A DNA stretch of 64,000 bases from Nocardioides renjunii. Lineage in GTDB: Bacteria; Actinomycetota; Actinomycetes; Propionibacteriales; Nocardioidaceae. The stretch is taken from assembly GCF_034661175.1 (NCBI RefSeq), contig NZ_CP141058.1:434001-498000 (forward strand), written 5' to 3'. A program made the translations under genes and the position numbers. Below the pieces are notes generated by a model, which was given only the letters and a program-made list of their open reading frames with translations, did not search any database and was not told the DNA's origin. Below are positions 24,304 through 31,524 of this stretch, in pieces; position 1 is the stretch's first letter; the number at the start of each line of letters is the position of its first letter.

Positions 24304-24987
24304 ATGGAGCGACACCCAGCACCCGCCACCCGGCACATCAAGGTCGCCGTCGTCGACGAGAGCGAGCTCGTGGTGCACGGCATCCGCGCGATGCTGGAGC
24401 CGCACTCGGCGCTCGTCACCGTCGTGCCGCACCGGTCCGAGGAGCCGTCGCCCCTCTGTGACCTCACCCTCTACGAGCCCTCCGCCCACGGCCGGTCGAT
24501 GGGGACGCGCGCGATGCCGCAGCGCTTCCCCACCCGGATGGTCGCCTACGGCTGGGACTGCAGCCCGGAAGCCGTGTCGACCGAGATGTCGCGCGGCGCC
24601 GCCGGCTTCGTCAGCAAGTGGCTCCCCGCCCGCCGACTCATCTGGAACCTCCTCCAGATCGCCGACGGTCGTGTCGTCGTCGACGCGTGGACCGGCCAGC
24701 CCGAGGCGAGCCGCCCCGCAGCGCAGAAGTGGCCCCTCACCCAGCGTGAGACCGAGGTCCTCTCGATGATCGCCGCTGGACGCGCCAACAAGGAGATCGC
24801 CGAGGAGACCAACCTCAGCATTAACTCCGTGAAGTCCTACATCCGCGGCGCCTACTCCAAGATCGAGGTCACCTCGCGCTCGCAGGCCGTCCTCTGGGCG
24901 ATCCAGCACGGGCTGCTGATGTCGGACGGCGCCGAAGCCGCGCGCTCCGCCGCTTCGGTCCGCCCGGTGGCCCACGCGCGGTCGTGA
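24304..24987 (+). CDS. NarL-type response regulator with degenerate receiver
   Basis: 227 residues. The C-terminal LuxR helix-turn-helix (about 145-205) is intact: LTQRETEVLSMIAAGRANKEIAEE split over NLSINSVKSYI. The N-terminal receiver keeps the acidic VVDES and the FVSK lysine, but the phosphorylated Asp strand reads CDLTLYEP where LLD(I/L) is expected, so Asp is replaced by Glu; the conserved Thr is also missing (VAYGWD). It is therefore unlikely to be switched by phosphorylation and may be permanently active. The stop overlaps the start of the F420-type oxidoreductase (GTGA), so the two are translationally coupled. Confidence 0.8.
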   Translation: MERHPAPATRHIKVAVVDESELVVHGIRAMLEPHSALVTVVPHRSEEPSPLCDLTLYEPSAHGRSMGTRAMPQRFPTRMVAYGWDCSPEAVSTEMSRGAAGFVSKWLPARRLIWNLLQIADGRVVVDAWTGQPEASRPAAQKWPLTQRETEVLSMIAAGRANKEIAEETNLSINSVKSYIRGAYSKIEVTSRSQAVLWAIQHGLLMSDGAEAARSAASVRPVAHARS

Positions 24988-25949
24988 CCCGCTTCGGCTA
25001 CTTCCTCTCCTGCGAGGAGTACGCCCCGGCGCAGCTGGTCGAGCAGGCCAGGCTGGCCGAGGAGGCGGGCTTCGACGCGCTGTGGATCAGCGACCACTTC
25101 CACCCGTGGAACAACGCGCAGGGCCAGTCGCCCTTCGTCTGGTCGATGATCGGCGCGATCGCGCAGGTCTGCGACCTCCCCGTCACCACCGCCGTCACCT
25201 GCCCGACCGTCCGGGTGCACCCGGCGATCGTCGCGCAGGCCGCCGCCACGTCGGCGGTGCTGCTCGGCGAGGGCCGCTTCCGGCTCGGGGTGGGCACCGG
25301 CGAGGCGCTCAACGAGCACGTCCTCGGTGACGCGTGGCCCCGCACCGACGTACGGCTCGAGATGCTCGAGGAGGCCGTCGAGGTCATCCGGCGGCTCTGG
25401 ACCGGTGAGGTCGTCTCGCACGAGGGCCGCCACTACGACGTCGACACCGCGCGCCTCTACACGCTGCCGGACGAGCCGCCGCCGATCTACATGAGCGCCT
25501 TCGGCCCCAAGGCCCTCGAGGTGGCCTGCCGGATCGCCGACGGCTTCGTCACCACCCAGCCCGATGCCGAGGGCGTGAGGACGTTCCGGGAGGCGAAGGG
25601 CCCCGACGCGCCCACCCAGGCCGGCCTCAAGGTCGCCTGGGCATCGACGCGCGACGACGCGATCGACGCGGCGTACGAGCTGTGGCCCAACGCGGGCCTG
25701 CCCGGCGAGCTCAGCCAGGTGCTGCCCAGCCCCCAGCACTTCGAGCAGGCCAGCGAGCTGGTGACCCGTGATGCGGTCGCCTCCAACGGCGCGTTCGGCC
25801 CCGACGTCGCCGAGCACGTCGAGGTGTTCACGCCCTTCGTGGAGGCCGGCTTCGACGAGGTGTACGTCGCCAACATGGGCCCGCACTACGCCGAGATGAT
25901 CGCGGCCTACGACTCCGACGTGCTCCCCGAGCTCCGCCGCCGGGGCTGA
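24984..25949 (+). CDS. F420-dependent LLM-class oxidoreductase (G6PDH-related)
   Basis: 321-residue TIM-barrel enzyme of the luciferase-like monooxygenase superfamily, close to the TIGR03557 group that includes F420-dependent glucose-6-phosphate dehydrogenase. The start FGYFLSCEEYAPAQLVEQARLAEEAGFDALWISDHFHPWNNAQGQ is diagnostic (split here: residues about 3-45). GRFRLGVGTGEALNEHVLGD and PPPIYMSAFGPKALEVA match the cofactor-binding loops. Begins with GTG inside the stop of the degenerate response regulator. It is proposed to need cofactor F420; a flavin-using relative cannot be excluded. Confidence 0.82.
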   Translation: MTRFGYFLSCEEYAPAQLVEQARLAEEAGFDALWISDHFHPWNNAQGQSPFVWSMIGAIAQVCDLPVTTAVTCPTVRVHPAIVAQAAATSAVLLGEGRFRLGVGTGEALNEHVLGDAWPRTDVRLEMLEEAVEVIRRLWTGEVVSHEGRHYDVDTARLYTLPDEPPPIYMSAFGPKALEVACRIADGFVTTQPDAEGVRTFREAKGPDAPTQAGLKVAWASTRDDAIDAAYELWPNAGLPGELSQVLPSPQHFEQASELVTRDAVASNGAFGPDVAEHVEVFTPFVEAGFDEVYVANMGPHYAEMIAAYDSDVLPELRRRG

Positions 25950-25973
25950 GCACCAACCGCTGAGGGCTCAGCG
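25946..25973. terminator. Bidirectional terminator hairpin
   Basis: GCTGAG (25947-25952) and CTCAGC (25968-25973) can pair across a 15-base loop between convergent genes whose stop codons lie within or beside the arms. Only a 6-bp stem, so the call is tentative. Confidence 0.3.
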
Positions 25974-26420
25974 CTGGTAGTCGTCGACGTCCGACGGCTT
26001 GGCCTCGTGGCCGTCGCGCCCGTGCGTGCGGCGCAGCTCCTTCATCTCGGCCTCGAAGACGTGGCGCCGCCCCTCGACGAGCTCGTCGAGCGCGCGCTGG
26101 TGCAGGCCCTTGGCGCGGGCGTAGTAGCCGTCGTCGAACGACTCGACCATCTGGAACGACCACATCCCGGGCAGCGGGTCACCGCCGAGCACGTCGCGGT
26201 CCAGGGAGTCGGCGAGGTCGGTGTGACCTGCCTCCTCGAGCAGCGCGTGAGCCTCCTCGAGCGTGCTCTCCCCGCTGCCCATCAGCCGGTGGAAGGCGTA
26301 GAGGTGGCCGCGGGCGTCCTCGACGTGGTCGAGGGCGGCCGACAGCTTGCCGAGGGCCTCGATGGTCTCGTCGGTCACGCCGGAGGGTCGCTGGTGCGCT
26401 GCGTCGCGTTCGTCACTCAC
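25968..26420 (-). CDS. Uncharacterised helical protein
   Basis: 150 residues, charged and mostly helical, with no membrane segment. Recognisable stretches are LSAALDHVEDARGHLYAFHRLMGSG, EEAHALLEEAGHTDLADSLDRDVLGGDPLPGMW (over two helices) and YYARAKGLHQRALDELV. Conserved His residues at the end of the first helix and in FHRLM hint at a metal or haem site but this is a guess. GTG 26420 is used, as it is the first codon of the compact domain; an ATG 66 bases earlier is possible. A similar protein family is common in actinobacteria without an assigned role. Confidence 0.65.
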   Translation of the reverse strand: MSDERDAAHQRPSGVTDETIEALGKLSAALDHVEDARGHLYAFHRLMGSGESTLEEAHALLEEAGHTDLADSLDRDVLGGDPLPGMWSFQMVESFDDGYYARAKGLHQRALDELVEGRRHVFEAEMKELRRTHGRDGHEAKPSDVDDYQR

Positions 26421-26507
26421 GTGGTGAAGCCTCACACCCGGCGCGGAGTCATGACCACCCCACTTCGGGCGGGATGGGGCCGGCAATCGGCGCGTGTCAG
26501 CACCTTG

Positions 26508-27296
26508 TCAGCGCGGTTCGGCGTCCGGTGCTTCGTCGCGTTCCGGACCCTGCCCCCTCCGCGCGCCGGGGTCGCGCACGGGGACCCGCTTGGTCCGGAC
26601 GATCTCGGAGGCGACGTCGCGGACCTTGGTGTTCTCGTGCGACGAGATGCGTCGGAGCACCTCGAACGCCGCCTCGGCGGAGAGGTCGAACCGCTCCATC
26701 AGCATGCCCGTCGCCTGCCCGATCTCCGCGCGGGTGCCCAGCGCCCGCAGCAGGTGCTCGTCCTCGATCGAGCGGGCGAGCACGACGGCCGCCACGGCCG
26801 CGATCGCCTGCCCGTGCGCGACGTCGTCCGCATCGAAGGCACGCGGGGTGCGGGAGTAGAGGTTGAGCGCGCCCCAGGTGTGGTCCGCGCTGGTGAACAA
26901 CCGGAAGCTCAGGCTCGCGCGCACCCCCAGCTCGCGCACCATCGCGCTGCCCCACCGGGGCCAGCGGGGGTCGGTCGCCAGGTCGCCCACGATGACGGTC
27001 GACTCCGAGCGGATGGCCTCGCGGCACGGGCCCTCGCGGAGGGCGTACTGCGCCTCGTCGAGCATCCGCAACCGCTCGGAGCTGGCCGCGGGGGTGCGGA
27101 TGGCGTGGCGCTCGACGAGCGACACCCCGACGTGGTCGCACTCCTCGAAGAGGTCGGGAGCGAGGTCCACGAGTCGCTGGAGGGTGTGGATGGGGTCGGA
27201 CTGCGCGTTGAGCAAGCGCACCGCGTCGGACAGCTGCTGGTCGAAGAGCGCGTCCATGTCCACATCCCTGCCTGGGTCGCTGACCCGCGTCGCCAT
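26508..27296 (-). CDS. GAF-ANTAR regulator
   Basis: 262 residues. GAF domain at about 35-190: VDLAPDLFEECDHVGVSLV, ALREGPCREAIRSES, GDLATDPRWPRWG and WGALNLYSRTPRAF. ANTAR domain at about 195-245: LLRALGTRAEIGQATGMLMERFDLS, and VLRRISSHENTKVRDVA. The last 20 residues are a charged, disordered tail. The GAF has the full set of motifs (EGPC, RWP, LNLYS), unlike the shortened relative at 37851. It should bind leader RNA in response to a ligand sensed by the GAF domain. The gene is alone, 70 bases from the PAP2 gene. Confidence 0.82.
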   Translation of the reverse strand: MATRVSDPGRDVDMDALFDQQLSDAVRLLNAQSDPIHTLQRLVDLAPDLFEECDHVGVSLVERHAIRTPAASSERLRMLDEAQYALREGPCREAIRSESTVIVGDLATDPRWPRWGSAMVRELGVRASLSFRLFTSADHTWGALNLYSRTPRAFDADDVAHGQAIAAVAAVVLARSIEDEHLLRALGTRAEIGQATGMLMERFDLSAEAAFEVLRRISSHENTKVRDVASEIVRTKRVPVRDPGARRGQGPERDEAPDAEPR

Positions 27297-27367
27297 GTCC
27301 CAAGGGGCGCCCGCATGACCAGCCCTTCACCGTCGCACCGCTCGTCCCGCACCGCAAGGGGTGACGG

Positions 27368-27949
27368 TCAGCGGCCCACCAGCGAGCGCAGGCCCGCCGC
27401 GACGGCCACCCCGAGGGCCGCACCGCCGACGGCGTCGACCGGGTGGTGGGCGCCCTGGCCGATCCGGACCACGGCAGCGGCGGCCGCCGCGCCGAGCACC
27501 GCGGGCCGTGCGCGGGACGGGAGGTCGGGCGCCACGAGTGCGGCGGCCGCGAACGCGATGGCCGCGTGCCCGGACGGGAACGAGCCGCCCTCGACGGGCG
27601 CGTCGTCGCGGAGCACCGTCGGCTGGACGTAGAGCGGCCGCGGCGCCGGGCGTACCTTCTTGATGCCCACCTCGAGGGCCTTCTCCAGCGGCAGGGCGAG
27701 CGCCGCCGCCAGCGCCAGTCGCCGACGTCCGGCGAGCGCGGCCACGACGGCGGTGCCCGGGAGGACCCACGGCGTACCGAGCTGCTGGAGCATGCGGAAG
27801 GGCCGCGCCTCTCCGTGGTCGTTGACCAGGGCGAACAGCCAACGGTCCGGGGCCGGGTGCCGGCGCGCGACCGTCGAGGCGAGGGCGGTGACCGCCAGGC
27901 CCGCCGTGCAAACGACGGCGTCGCGCTCGCGGATCCGGGGTCGGGTCAT
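27368..27949 (-). CDS. PAP2-family membrane phosphatase
   Basis: 193 residues with five or six predicted membrane helices. The three phosphatidic acid phosphatase motifs are present: KKVRPAPRP (KxxxxxxRP, about 102-110), PSGHAAIAF (PSGH, about 128-136) and RIGQGAHHPVDAVGG (SRxxxxxHxxxD-like, about 163-177). Probable role: dephosphorylation of lipid phosphates such as undecaprenyl pyrophosphate at the outer face of the membrane. A type A palindromic repeat lies about 70 bases upstream of its start, in the divergent region to the dehydrogenase operon. Confidence 0.83.
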   Translation of the reverse strand: MTRPRIRERDAVVCTAGLAVTALASTVARRHPAPDRWLFALVNDHGEARPFRMLQQLGTPWVLPGTAVVAALAGRRRLALAAALALPLEKALEVGIKKVRPAPRPLYVQPTVLRDDAPVEGGSFPSGHAAIAFAAAALVAPDLPSRARPAVLGAAAAAAVVRIGQGAHHPVDAVGGAALGVAVAAGLRSLVGR

Positions 27950-28333
27950 GGACGAGTCCTACCACGGCCGCCGGACGGCGGGCGGCCGCCGTCCGGTGCG
28001 GGGGCGCCCCTCGGGACAACGTGGAAGATCGAGGTCACGTGGTGGCTCGGATCTTCCGCGATCTCCCGGCGGTCACCGGATATCCGGGGACTCCAGACAG
28101 CAGCATCGAGCACAGGTCCCCGGCAGGGTTCCCCGACCCCCCGGACGGCATGCGTCCCCACCGGACGTACGTCGCGCGCGTGCGCATGCTCGGCGGCGCA
28201 CCGGGGCACTGGCTCTCGTGAGCACCTTGGACAGAGCCGGCCCGGAGCCGGCGCGCGCGACACGCGCGACCACGGTGCCCGACCCAGCAGCCGCGACGAC
28301 CGCGGCGGAGCAGACCGAGGAGGTCTCCAGTTC
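27950..28333. other. Divergent intergenic region with repeat and small ORF
   Basis: 384 bases between the PAP2 gene and the dehydrogenase operon. It holds the type A palindromic repeat at 28021-28095, where no terminator is needed, and a 39-codon frame at 28218-28337 whose stop overlaps the dehydrogenase ATG. Promoters are not obvious. Confidence 0.5.
28021..28095 (+). repeat. Bipartite palindromic repeat, type A
   Basis: Starts GTGGAAGATCGAGGTCACG, continues with CTCGGATCTTCC, and ends with a GGATATCC-centred palindrome followed by GGGGACTCCAGAC. It matches the copy at 22664 at nearly every position. Its place between divergent genes argues against a purely terminator function. Confidence 0.85.
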
Positions 28334-28337
28334 ATGA
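28218..28337 (+). CDS. Possible 39-residue leader ORF upstream of the dehydrogenase
   Basis: GTG 28218 opens a 39-codon frame (VSTLDRAGPEPARATRATT and on) whose TGA overlaps the dehydrogenase ATG by 4 bases. The protein is Ala/Thr/Glu-rich without a fold. No ribosome site is seen before it, so it may be chance, but the exact 4-base coupling fits the style of the region. Confidence 0.25.
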   Translation: MSTLDRAGPEPARATRATTVPDPAAATTAAEQTEEVSSS

Positions 28338-29515
28338 AGGCAGTCACCTGGCAGGGAAAGCAGGACATGCAGGTCATCGAGGTGCCGGACCCCGTCATCG
28401 AGGAGCCGACCGACGTGATCGTGCAGATCACCTCGACGGGCCTGTGCGGCTCGGACCTCCACCTCTACGACCCGCTGTCCCCCTTCATGACGGCCGGCGA
28501 CGTGGTCGGGCACGAGCCCATGGGCATCGTCCAGGCGGTCGGCTCGGCCGTCACGACCCTCACCGTCGGTGACCGGGTCGTCGTGCCGTTCAACATCAGC
28601 TGCGGCACCTGCTGGATGTGCAGTCGCGGGCTCTACAGCCAGTGCGAGACCACGCAGAACCGCGACACCGGCACCGGCGCCAGCCTGTTCGGCTACAGCA
28701 AGCTCTACGGCCAGGTGCCCGGCGGCCAGGCAGAGCTGCTGCGCGTCCCCTTCGGCGACACGCTCCCGATCAAGGTGCCCGAGGGCCCGCCGGACGACCG
28801 CTTCCTCTACCTCTCCGACGTGCTGCCCACCGCGTGGCAGGCGGTCGAGTACGCCGACGTCGAGGACGGCGGCACGCTGCTGGTCGTCGGCGCCGGCCCG
28901 ATCGGCGACATGGCCTCCCGGATCGCCATGCACCGCGGCCTGCGCGTCATCGTGGTCGACTCCGTCCGTGAGCGCCTGGCCCGGGTCCACGGCCGCGGCG
29001 CCGAGACCATCGACCACACCGAGGTCGACGGTGTCGGCGACGCCGTGCGCGAGCTGACCGACGGTCGCGGCGCCGACGCGGTCATCGACGCCGTCGGCAT
29101 GGAGGCGCATGGGTCGCCGATCGCCGAGACCGCCCAGAAGGCCCTCGGCCTGCTGCCGAAGAAGGTGCAGGAGAAGGTGATGCTCACCGCCGGCTCGGAC
29201 CGGCTGGCCGCGCTCCTGAGCGCGATCGACTCCGTGCGCCGCGGCGGCACGATCAGCATCTCCGGCGTCTACGGCGCCCCCACCGACCCGCTGCCGATGT
29301 TCGAGCTCTTCGACAAGCAGGTCCAGCTGCGCATGGGCCAGGCCAACGTGCGCCGGTGGAGCGACGACATCCTCGCGCTGCTGAAGGAGGACCAGGACCA
29401 CCTCGGCGTGGACTCCTTCGCGACCCACCACCTGCCGCTGTCGCAGGCGCCCGAGGCCTACCGGAAGTTTCGCGACAAGGAGGACGGCATGGTCAAGGTC
29501 GTGTTCAAGCCGTGA
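28334..29515 (+). CDS. Zinc-dependent medium-chain alcohol dehydrogenase
   Basis: 393-residue MDR enzyme. Catalytic zinc ligands lie in TGLCGSDLHLY (Cys about 38) and GHEPMGIV (His/Glu about 60); the structural zinc loop is CGTCWMCSRGLYSQC (about 89-103). The Rossmann motif is VVGAGPIGDM (about 189-198), followed by an acidic D for NAD binding (VIVVDSVRERL). It is longer than simple ADHs and resembles the formaldehyde/glutathione-type branch, as in FDH-like proteins of actinobacteria. AGGAGG lies about 11 bases upstream. The stop overlaps the next gene by 4 bases, making a coupled three-gene operon with a diiron protein and a CDGSH protein. Confidence 0.87.
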   Translation: MKAVTWQGKQDMQVIEVPDPVIEEPTDVIVQITSTGLCGSDLHLYDPLSPFMTAGDVVGHEPMGIVQAVGSAVTTLTVGDRVVVPFNISCGTCWMCSRGLYSQCETTQNRDTGTGASLFGYSKLYGQVPGGQAELLRVPFGDTLPIKVPEGPPDDRFLYLSDVLPTAWQAVEYADVEDGGTLLVVGAGPIGDMASRIAMHRGLRVIVVDSVRERLARVHGRGAETIDHTEVDGVGDAVRELTDGRGADAVIDAVGMEAHGSPIAETAQKALGLLPKKVQEKVMLTAGSDRLAALLSAIDSVRRGGTISISGVYGAPTDPLPMFELFDKQVQLRMGQANVRRWSDDILALLKEDQDHLGVDSFATHHLPLSQAPEAYRKFRDKEDGMVKVVFKP

Positions 29516-30465
29516 GGCTGCCCAAGCCCCGCGGGCCGCTCAGCGAGTGGGTCGTCGCCCGGCTGACCGACGGCACCACCTCGGTGGCAGCGGCCCCGGC
29601 CGCCGGCTCCTGGGACGACGAGTGCATCGCGCTCTGGACCCTGCACGAGCTGTCGTACCGCGGCTTCGAGGACGCCGACGACCGCGCCGAGTGGGCGCCG
29701 GACCTGCTCGTCGTCCGCCACGAGCTCGAGACCGCGCTCGAGGAGCGGCTGCGGGCGCGCTGGCAGGAGTCGGGTGCCGTCGAGGTCGACGACCCCGCGC
29801 AGGTGCCCGCGGCGCTCGAGTCACTGGTCGCCGCGGACGACGGACCGTCCCTCGCCGACCACGTACGCCGGCGCGCCGACCGCGAGCAGGTGCTCGAGCT
29901 GCTGCGGCAGCGCTCGATCTACCACCTCAAGGAGTCCGACCCCTCCGCGTTCGTCGTGCCGCGGCTCCCGGTGCGCGCCAAGGCCGCGCTGATGGAGCTG
30001 CAGTACGACGAGTACGGCGACGGCGACCCCAACCGGCTGCACGCCCACATGTTCGCGCGGGGCCTGGACGCGATCGGGCTGCGCTCGGAGTACGGCGCCT
30101 ACGTCGACGACGCCCTCCCCGAGACCCTCGAGATGAACAACGCGGGCTCGCTCCTCGGCCTGCACCGCCGCCTGCGTGGCGCGGCGATGGGGCACCTCGC
30201 CGCGTTCGAGATGACCAGCTCGCTGCCCTCGCGCAAGATGGTGCAGGGGTTGGACCGCCTCGACCTGGGCGGGCCGATGGCGGCGTACTACGACGAGCAC
30301 GTCGAGGCCGACGCCATCCACGAGCACCTCGCCACCCGCGACATCTGCGGCACGCTCGCGGAGGACGAGCCCGACCAGGCGACGGAGATCCTCTTCGGGG
30401 CTTACACCTGCCTGGACGTCGAGGCGCGGTTCGCCACCGCCCTGCTCGCGTCGTGGGACGTCTGA
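29512..30465 (+). CDS. Haem-oxygenase-like diiron (HDO) protein
   Basis: 317 residues of the iron-containing redox enzyme family (PF14518). Candidate metal ligands lie in ALWTLHELSYRGFED, RSIYHLKESDP, MELQYDEYGDGDPNRLHAHMF (split: Glu about 160, Asp/Glu and two His), and YYDEHVEADAIHEHL (about 260-275). This fits the helical HDO fold whose members oxidise or cleave small molecules using two irons and oxygen. Starts with GTG inside the dehydrogenase stop. The downstream CDGSH iron-sulfur protein could supply electrons to the diiron centre. Substrate unknown. Confidence 0.78.
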   Translation: MRLPKPRGPLSEWVVARLTDGTTSVAAAPAAGSWDDECIALWTLHELSYRGFEDADDRAEWAPDLLVVRHELETALEERLRARWQESGAVEVDDPAQVPAALESLVAADDGPSLADHVRRRADREQVLELLRQRSIYHLKESDPSAFVVPRLPVRAKAALMELQYDEYGDGDPNRLHAHMFARGLDAIGLRSEYGAYVDDALPETLEMNNAGSLLGLHRRLRGAAMGHLAAFEMTSSLPSRKMVQGLDRLDLGGPMAAYYDEHVEADAIHEHLATRDICGTLAEDEPDQATEILFGAYTCLDVEARFATALLASWDV

Positions 30466-30668
30466 TGTCCGCCGACCGCGACTTCGACCACCCCGACGTG
30501 GTGCTGTGCCCCGACGGCCCGCTGCTGCTCCGCAACGCCACGTCGGTGCAGGCCGCCGACGGCACGATCCACCCGGTCGAGCGCCCCGTCGTCGCGCTGT
30601 GCCGGTGCGAGAAGTCCAGCCGGCTGCCGTGGTGCGACGGGACCCACAAGGTGATCCCGCGGGGGTAG
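30465..30668 (+). CDS. CDGSH-type iron-sulfur protein
   Basis: 67 residues. The single 2Fe-2S motif reads CRCEKSSRLPWCDGTHK, giving the three-Cys-one-His set typical of CDGSH proteins. It has no membrane anchor, unlike mitoNEET. The ATG overlaps the previous stop by one base (TGATG), so it is made with the diiron protein and is the natural candidate for its redox partner. The CDGSH-HDO pairing recurs in actinobacteria, as far as I know without an assigned function. Confidence 0.85.
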   Translation: MSADRDFDHPDVVLCPDGPLLLRNATSVQAADGTIHPVERPVVALCRCEKSSRLPWCDGTHKVIPRG

Positions 30669-30688
30669 GTCCTCCGCCTCCGCCGCTC

Positions 30689-30742
30689 GAGCGGTGAGTG
30701 ACGCAGGTTCTCGGCGTGCAGAACGTGCCTCACTCACCGCTC
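30689..30742. repeat. Tandem 54-base hairpin, unit 1
   Basis: GAGCGGTGAGTGACGCAGG on the left arm pairs with GTGCCTCACTCACCGCTC on the right with two mismatches around an 8-base loop CGGCGTGC. It lies between convergent operons and should work as a strong bidirectional terminator. Confidence 0.7.
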
Positions 30743-30771
30743 CGGCGGCAGATCTCACCCCTCCGCCGCTC

Positions 30772-30825
30772 GAGCGGTGAGTGACGCAGGTTCTCGGCGT
30801 GCAGAACCTGCCTCACTCACCGCTC
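30772..30825. repeat. Tandem 54-base hairpin, unit 2
   Basis: Near-identical copy of unit 1, 83 bases downstream; its stem has 23 bp with a single mismatch, as AACGTGC becomes AACCTGC. A third right half-arm, CCTCACTCACCGCTCC, follows at 30832. The order suggests duplication by slippage or recombination. Confidence 0.7.
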
Positions 30826-30903
30826 CGGCTGCCTCACTCACCGCTCCGCGGCAGATGGCACCGCTCCGCGGCCGATCGCACCGCTCGGGCGGCGCGTCGT
30901 ACG

Positions 30904-31524
30904 TCAGCCCGCGCGGTCGATCCGCGCCAGCACTCCGCGCACCTCCTGGCGCACCTCCACCATCTCCAGCCGACCTTCGGCGAAGCAGGGCTCGTCGCGG
31001 AGGATGTCGGTCTGTCCGGTGGTCCCCACCTGGAGGACCGCGGACCCGCCGGGGGCGAGGTGGGCGTCGATGACGGCCAGGCACGCCCGGGCGACGTCGA
31101 GGCCGTCGTCGCCGCCGTCGATCGCGGTGAGCGGGTCCTCGGGGTAGCGGCCCGTCTCCTGGCGCGGCACCCACGGCGGGTCGGCGATGACGACGGGGAA
31201 GAGCTCGCCCGTGGCGAGGGCGTCCTCGAGCCGGCCCTCGCGGACCTCGACCCGGTCGGCCAGCCCGGCGTCGACGGCGTTGGCGCGGGCGAAGTCGCAG
31301 GCCACCGCGCTCGCGTCGACGCAGACGAGGCTGCGACCCGAGAGCGCCACGGACAGCAGGCCGATGTGGCCGGCACCCGAGCACAGCTCGAGCACGGGGC
31401 CGGCCGGGGCCTCCAGGGACAGGTCGGCCGCCCAGTCGGACTGGGCCGACGTCCACTCGCGCGGGCGCAGGACGCGCTCGTCGAACGCGATGGTCAGGGT
31501 GCCGAAGGTCATCTGCTCCGTCAC
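30904..31524 (-). CDS. HemK2/PrmC-like SAM-dependent methyltransferase
   Basis: 206-residue class I methyltransferase. Motif I is VLELCSGAGHIGLLSV (about 44-59), an acidic residue binds SAM ribose in LVCVDASAVA, and the catalytic loop is ADPPWVPR (about 110-117), the (N/D)PPW/Y signature of enzymes that methylate glutamine or nucleobase nitrogens. The substrate is not defined by sequence; in this operon a small molecule is possible. GTG 31524 overlaps the previous stop by 4 bases; it is the last gene of the operon. Confidence 0.78.
   Translation of the reverse strand: MTEQMTFGTLTIAFDERVLRPREWTSAQSDWAADLSLEAPAGPVLELCSGAGHIGLLSVALSGRSLVCVDASAVACDFARANAVDAGLADRVEVREGRLEDALATGELFPVVIADPPWVPRQETGRYPEDPLTAIDGGDDGLDVARACLAVIDAHLAPGGSAVLQVGTTGQTDILRDEPCFAEGRLEMVEVRQEVRGVLARIDRAG

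Noticed and set aside
24984..25949. Naming the LLM protein fgd (F420-dependent glucose-6-phosphate dehydrogenase)
   Set aside because: The family pattern fits a broad group of G6PDH-related enzymes; glucose-6-phosphate specificity cannot be seen.
30689..30847. CRISPR array from the repeated hairpins
   Set aside because: Only two full units with 29 bases between them, long internal stems and no cas genes; it fits tandem terminators.
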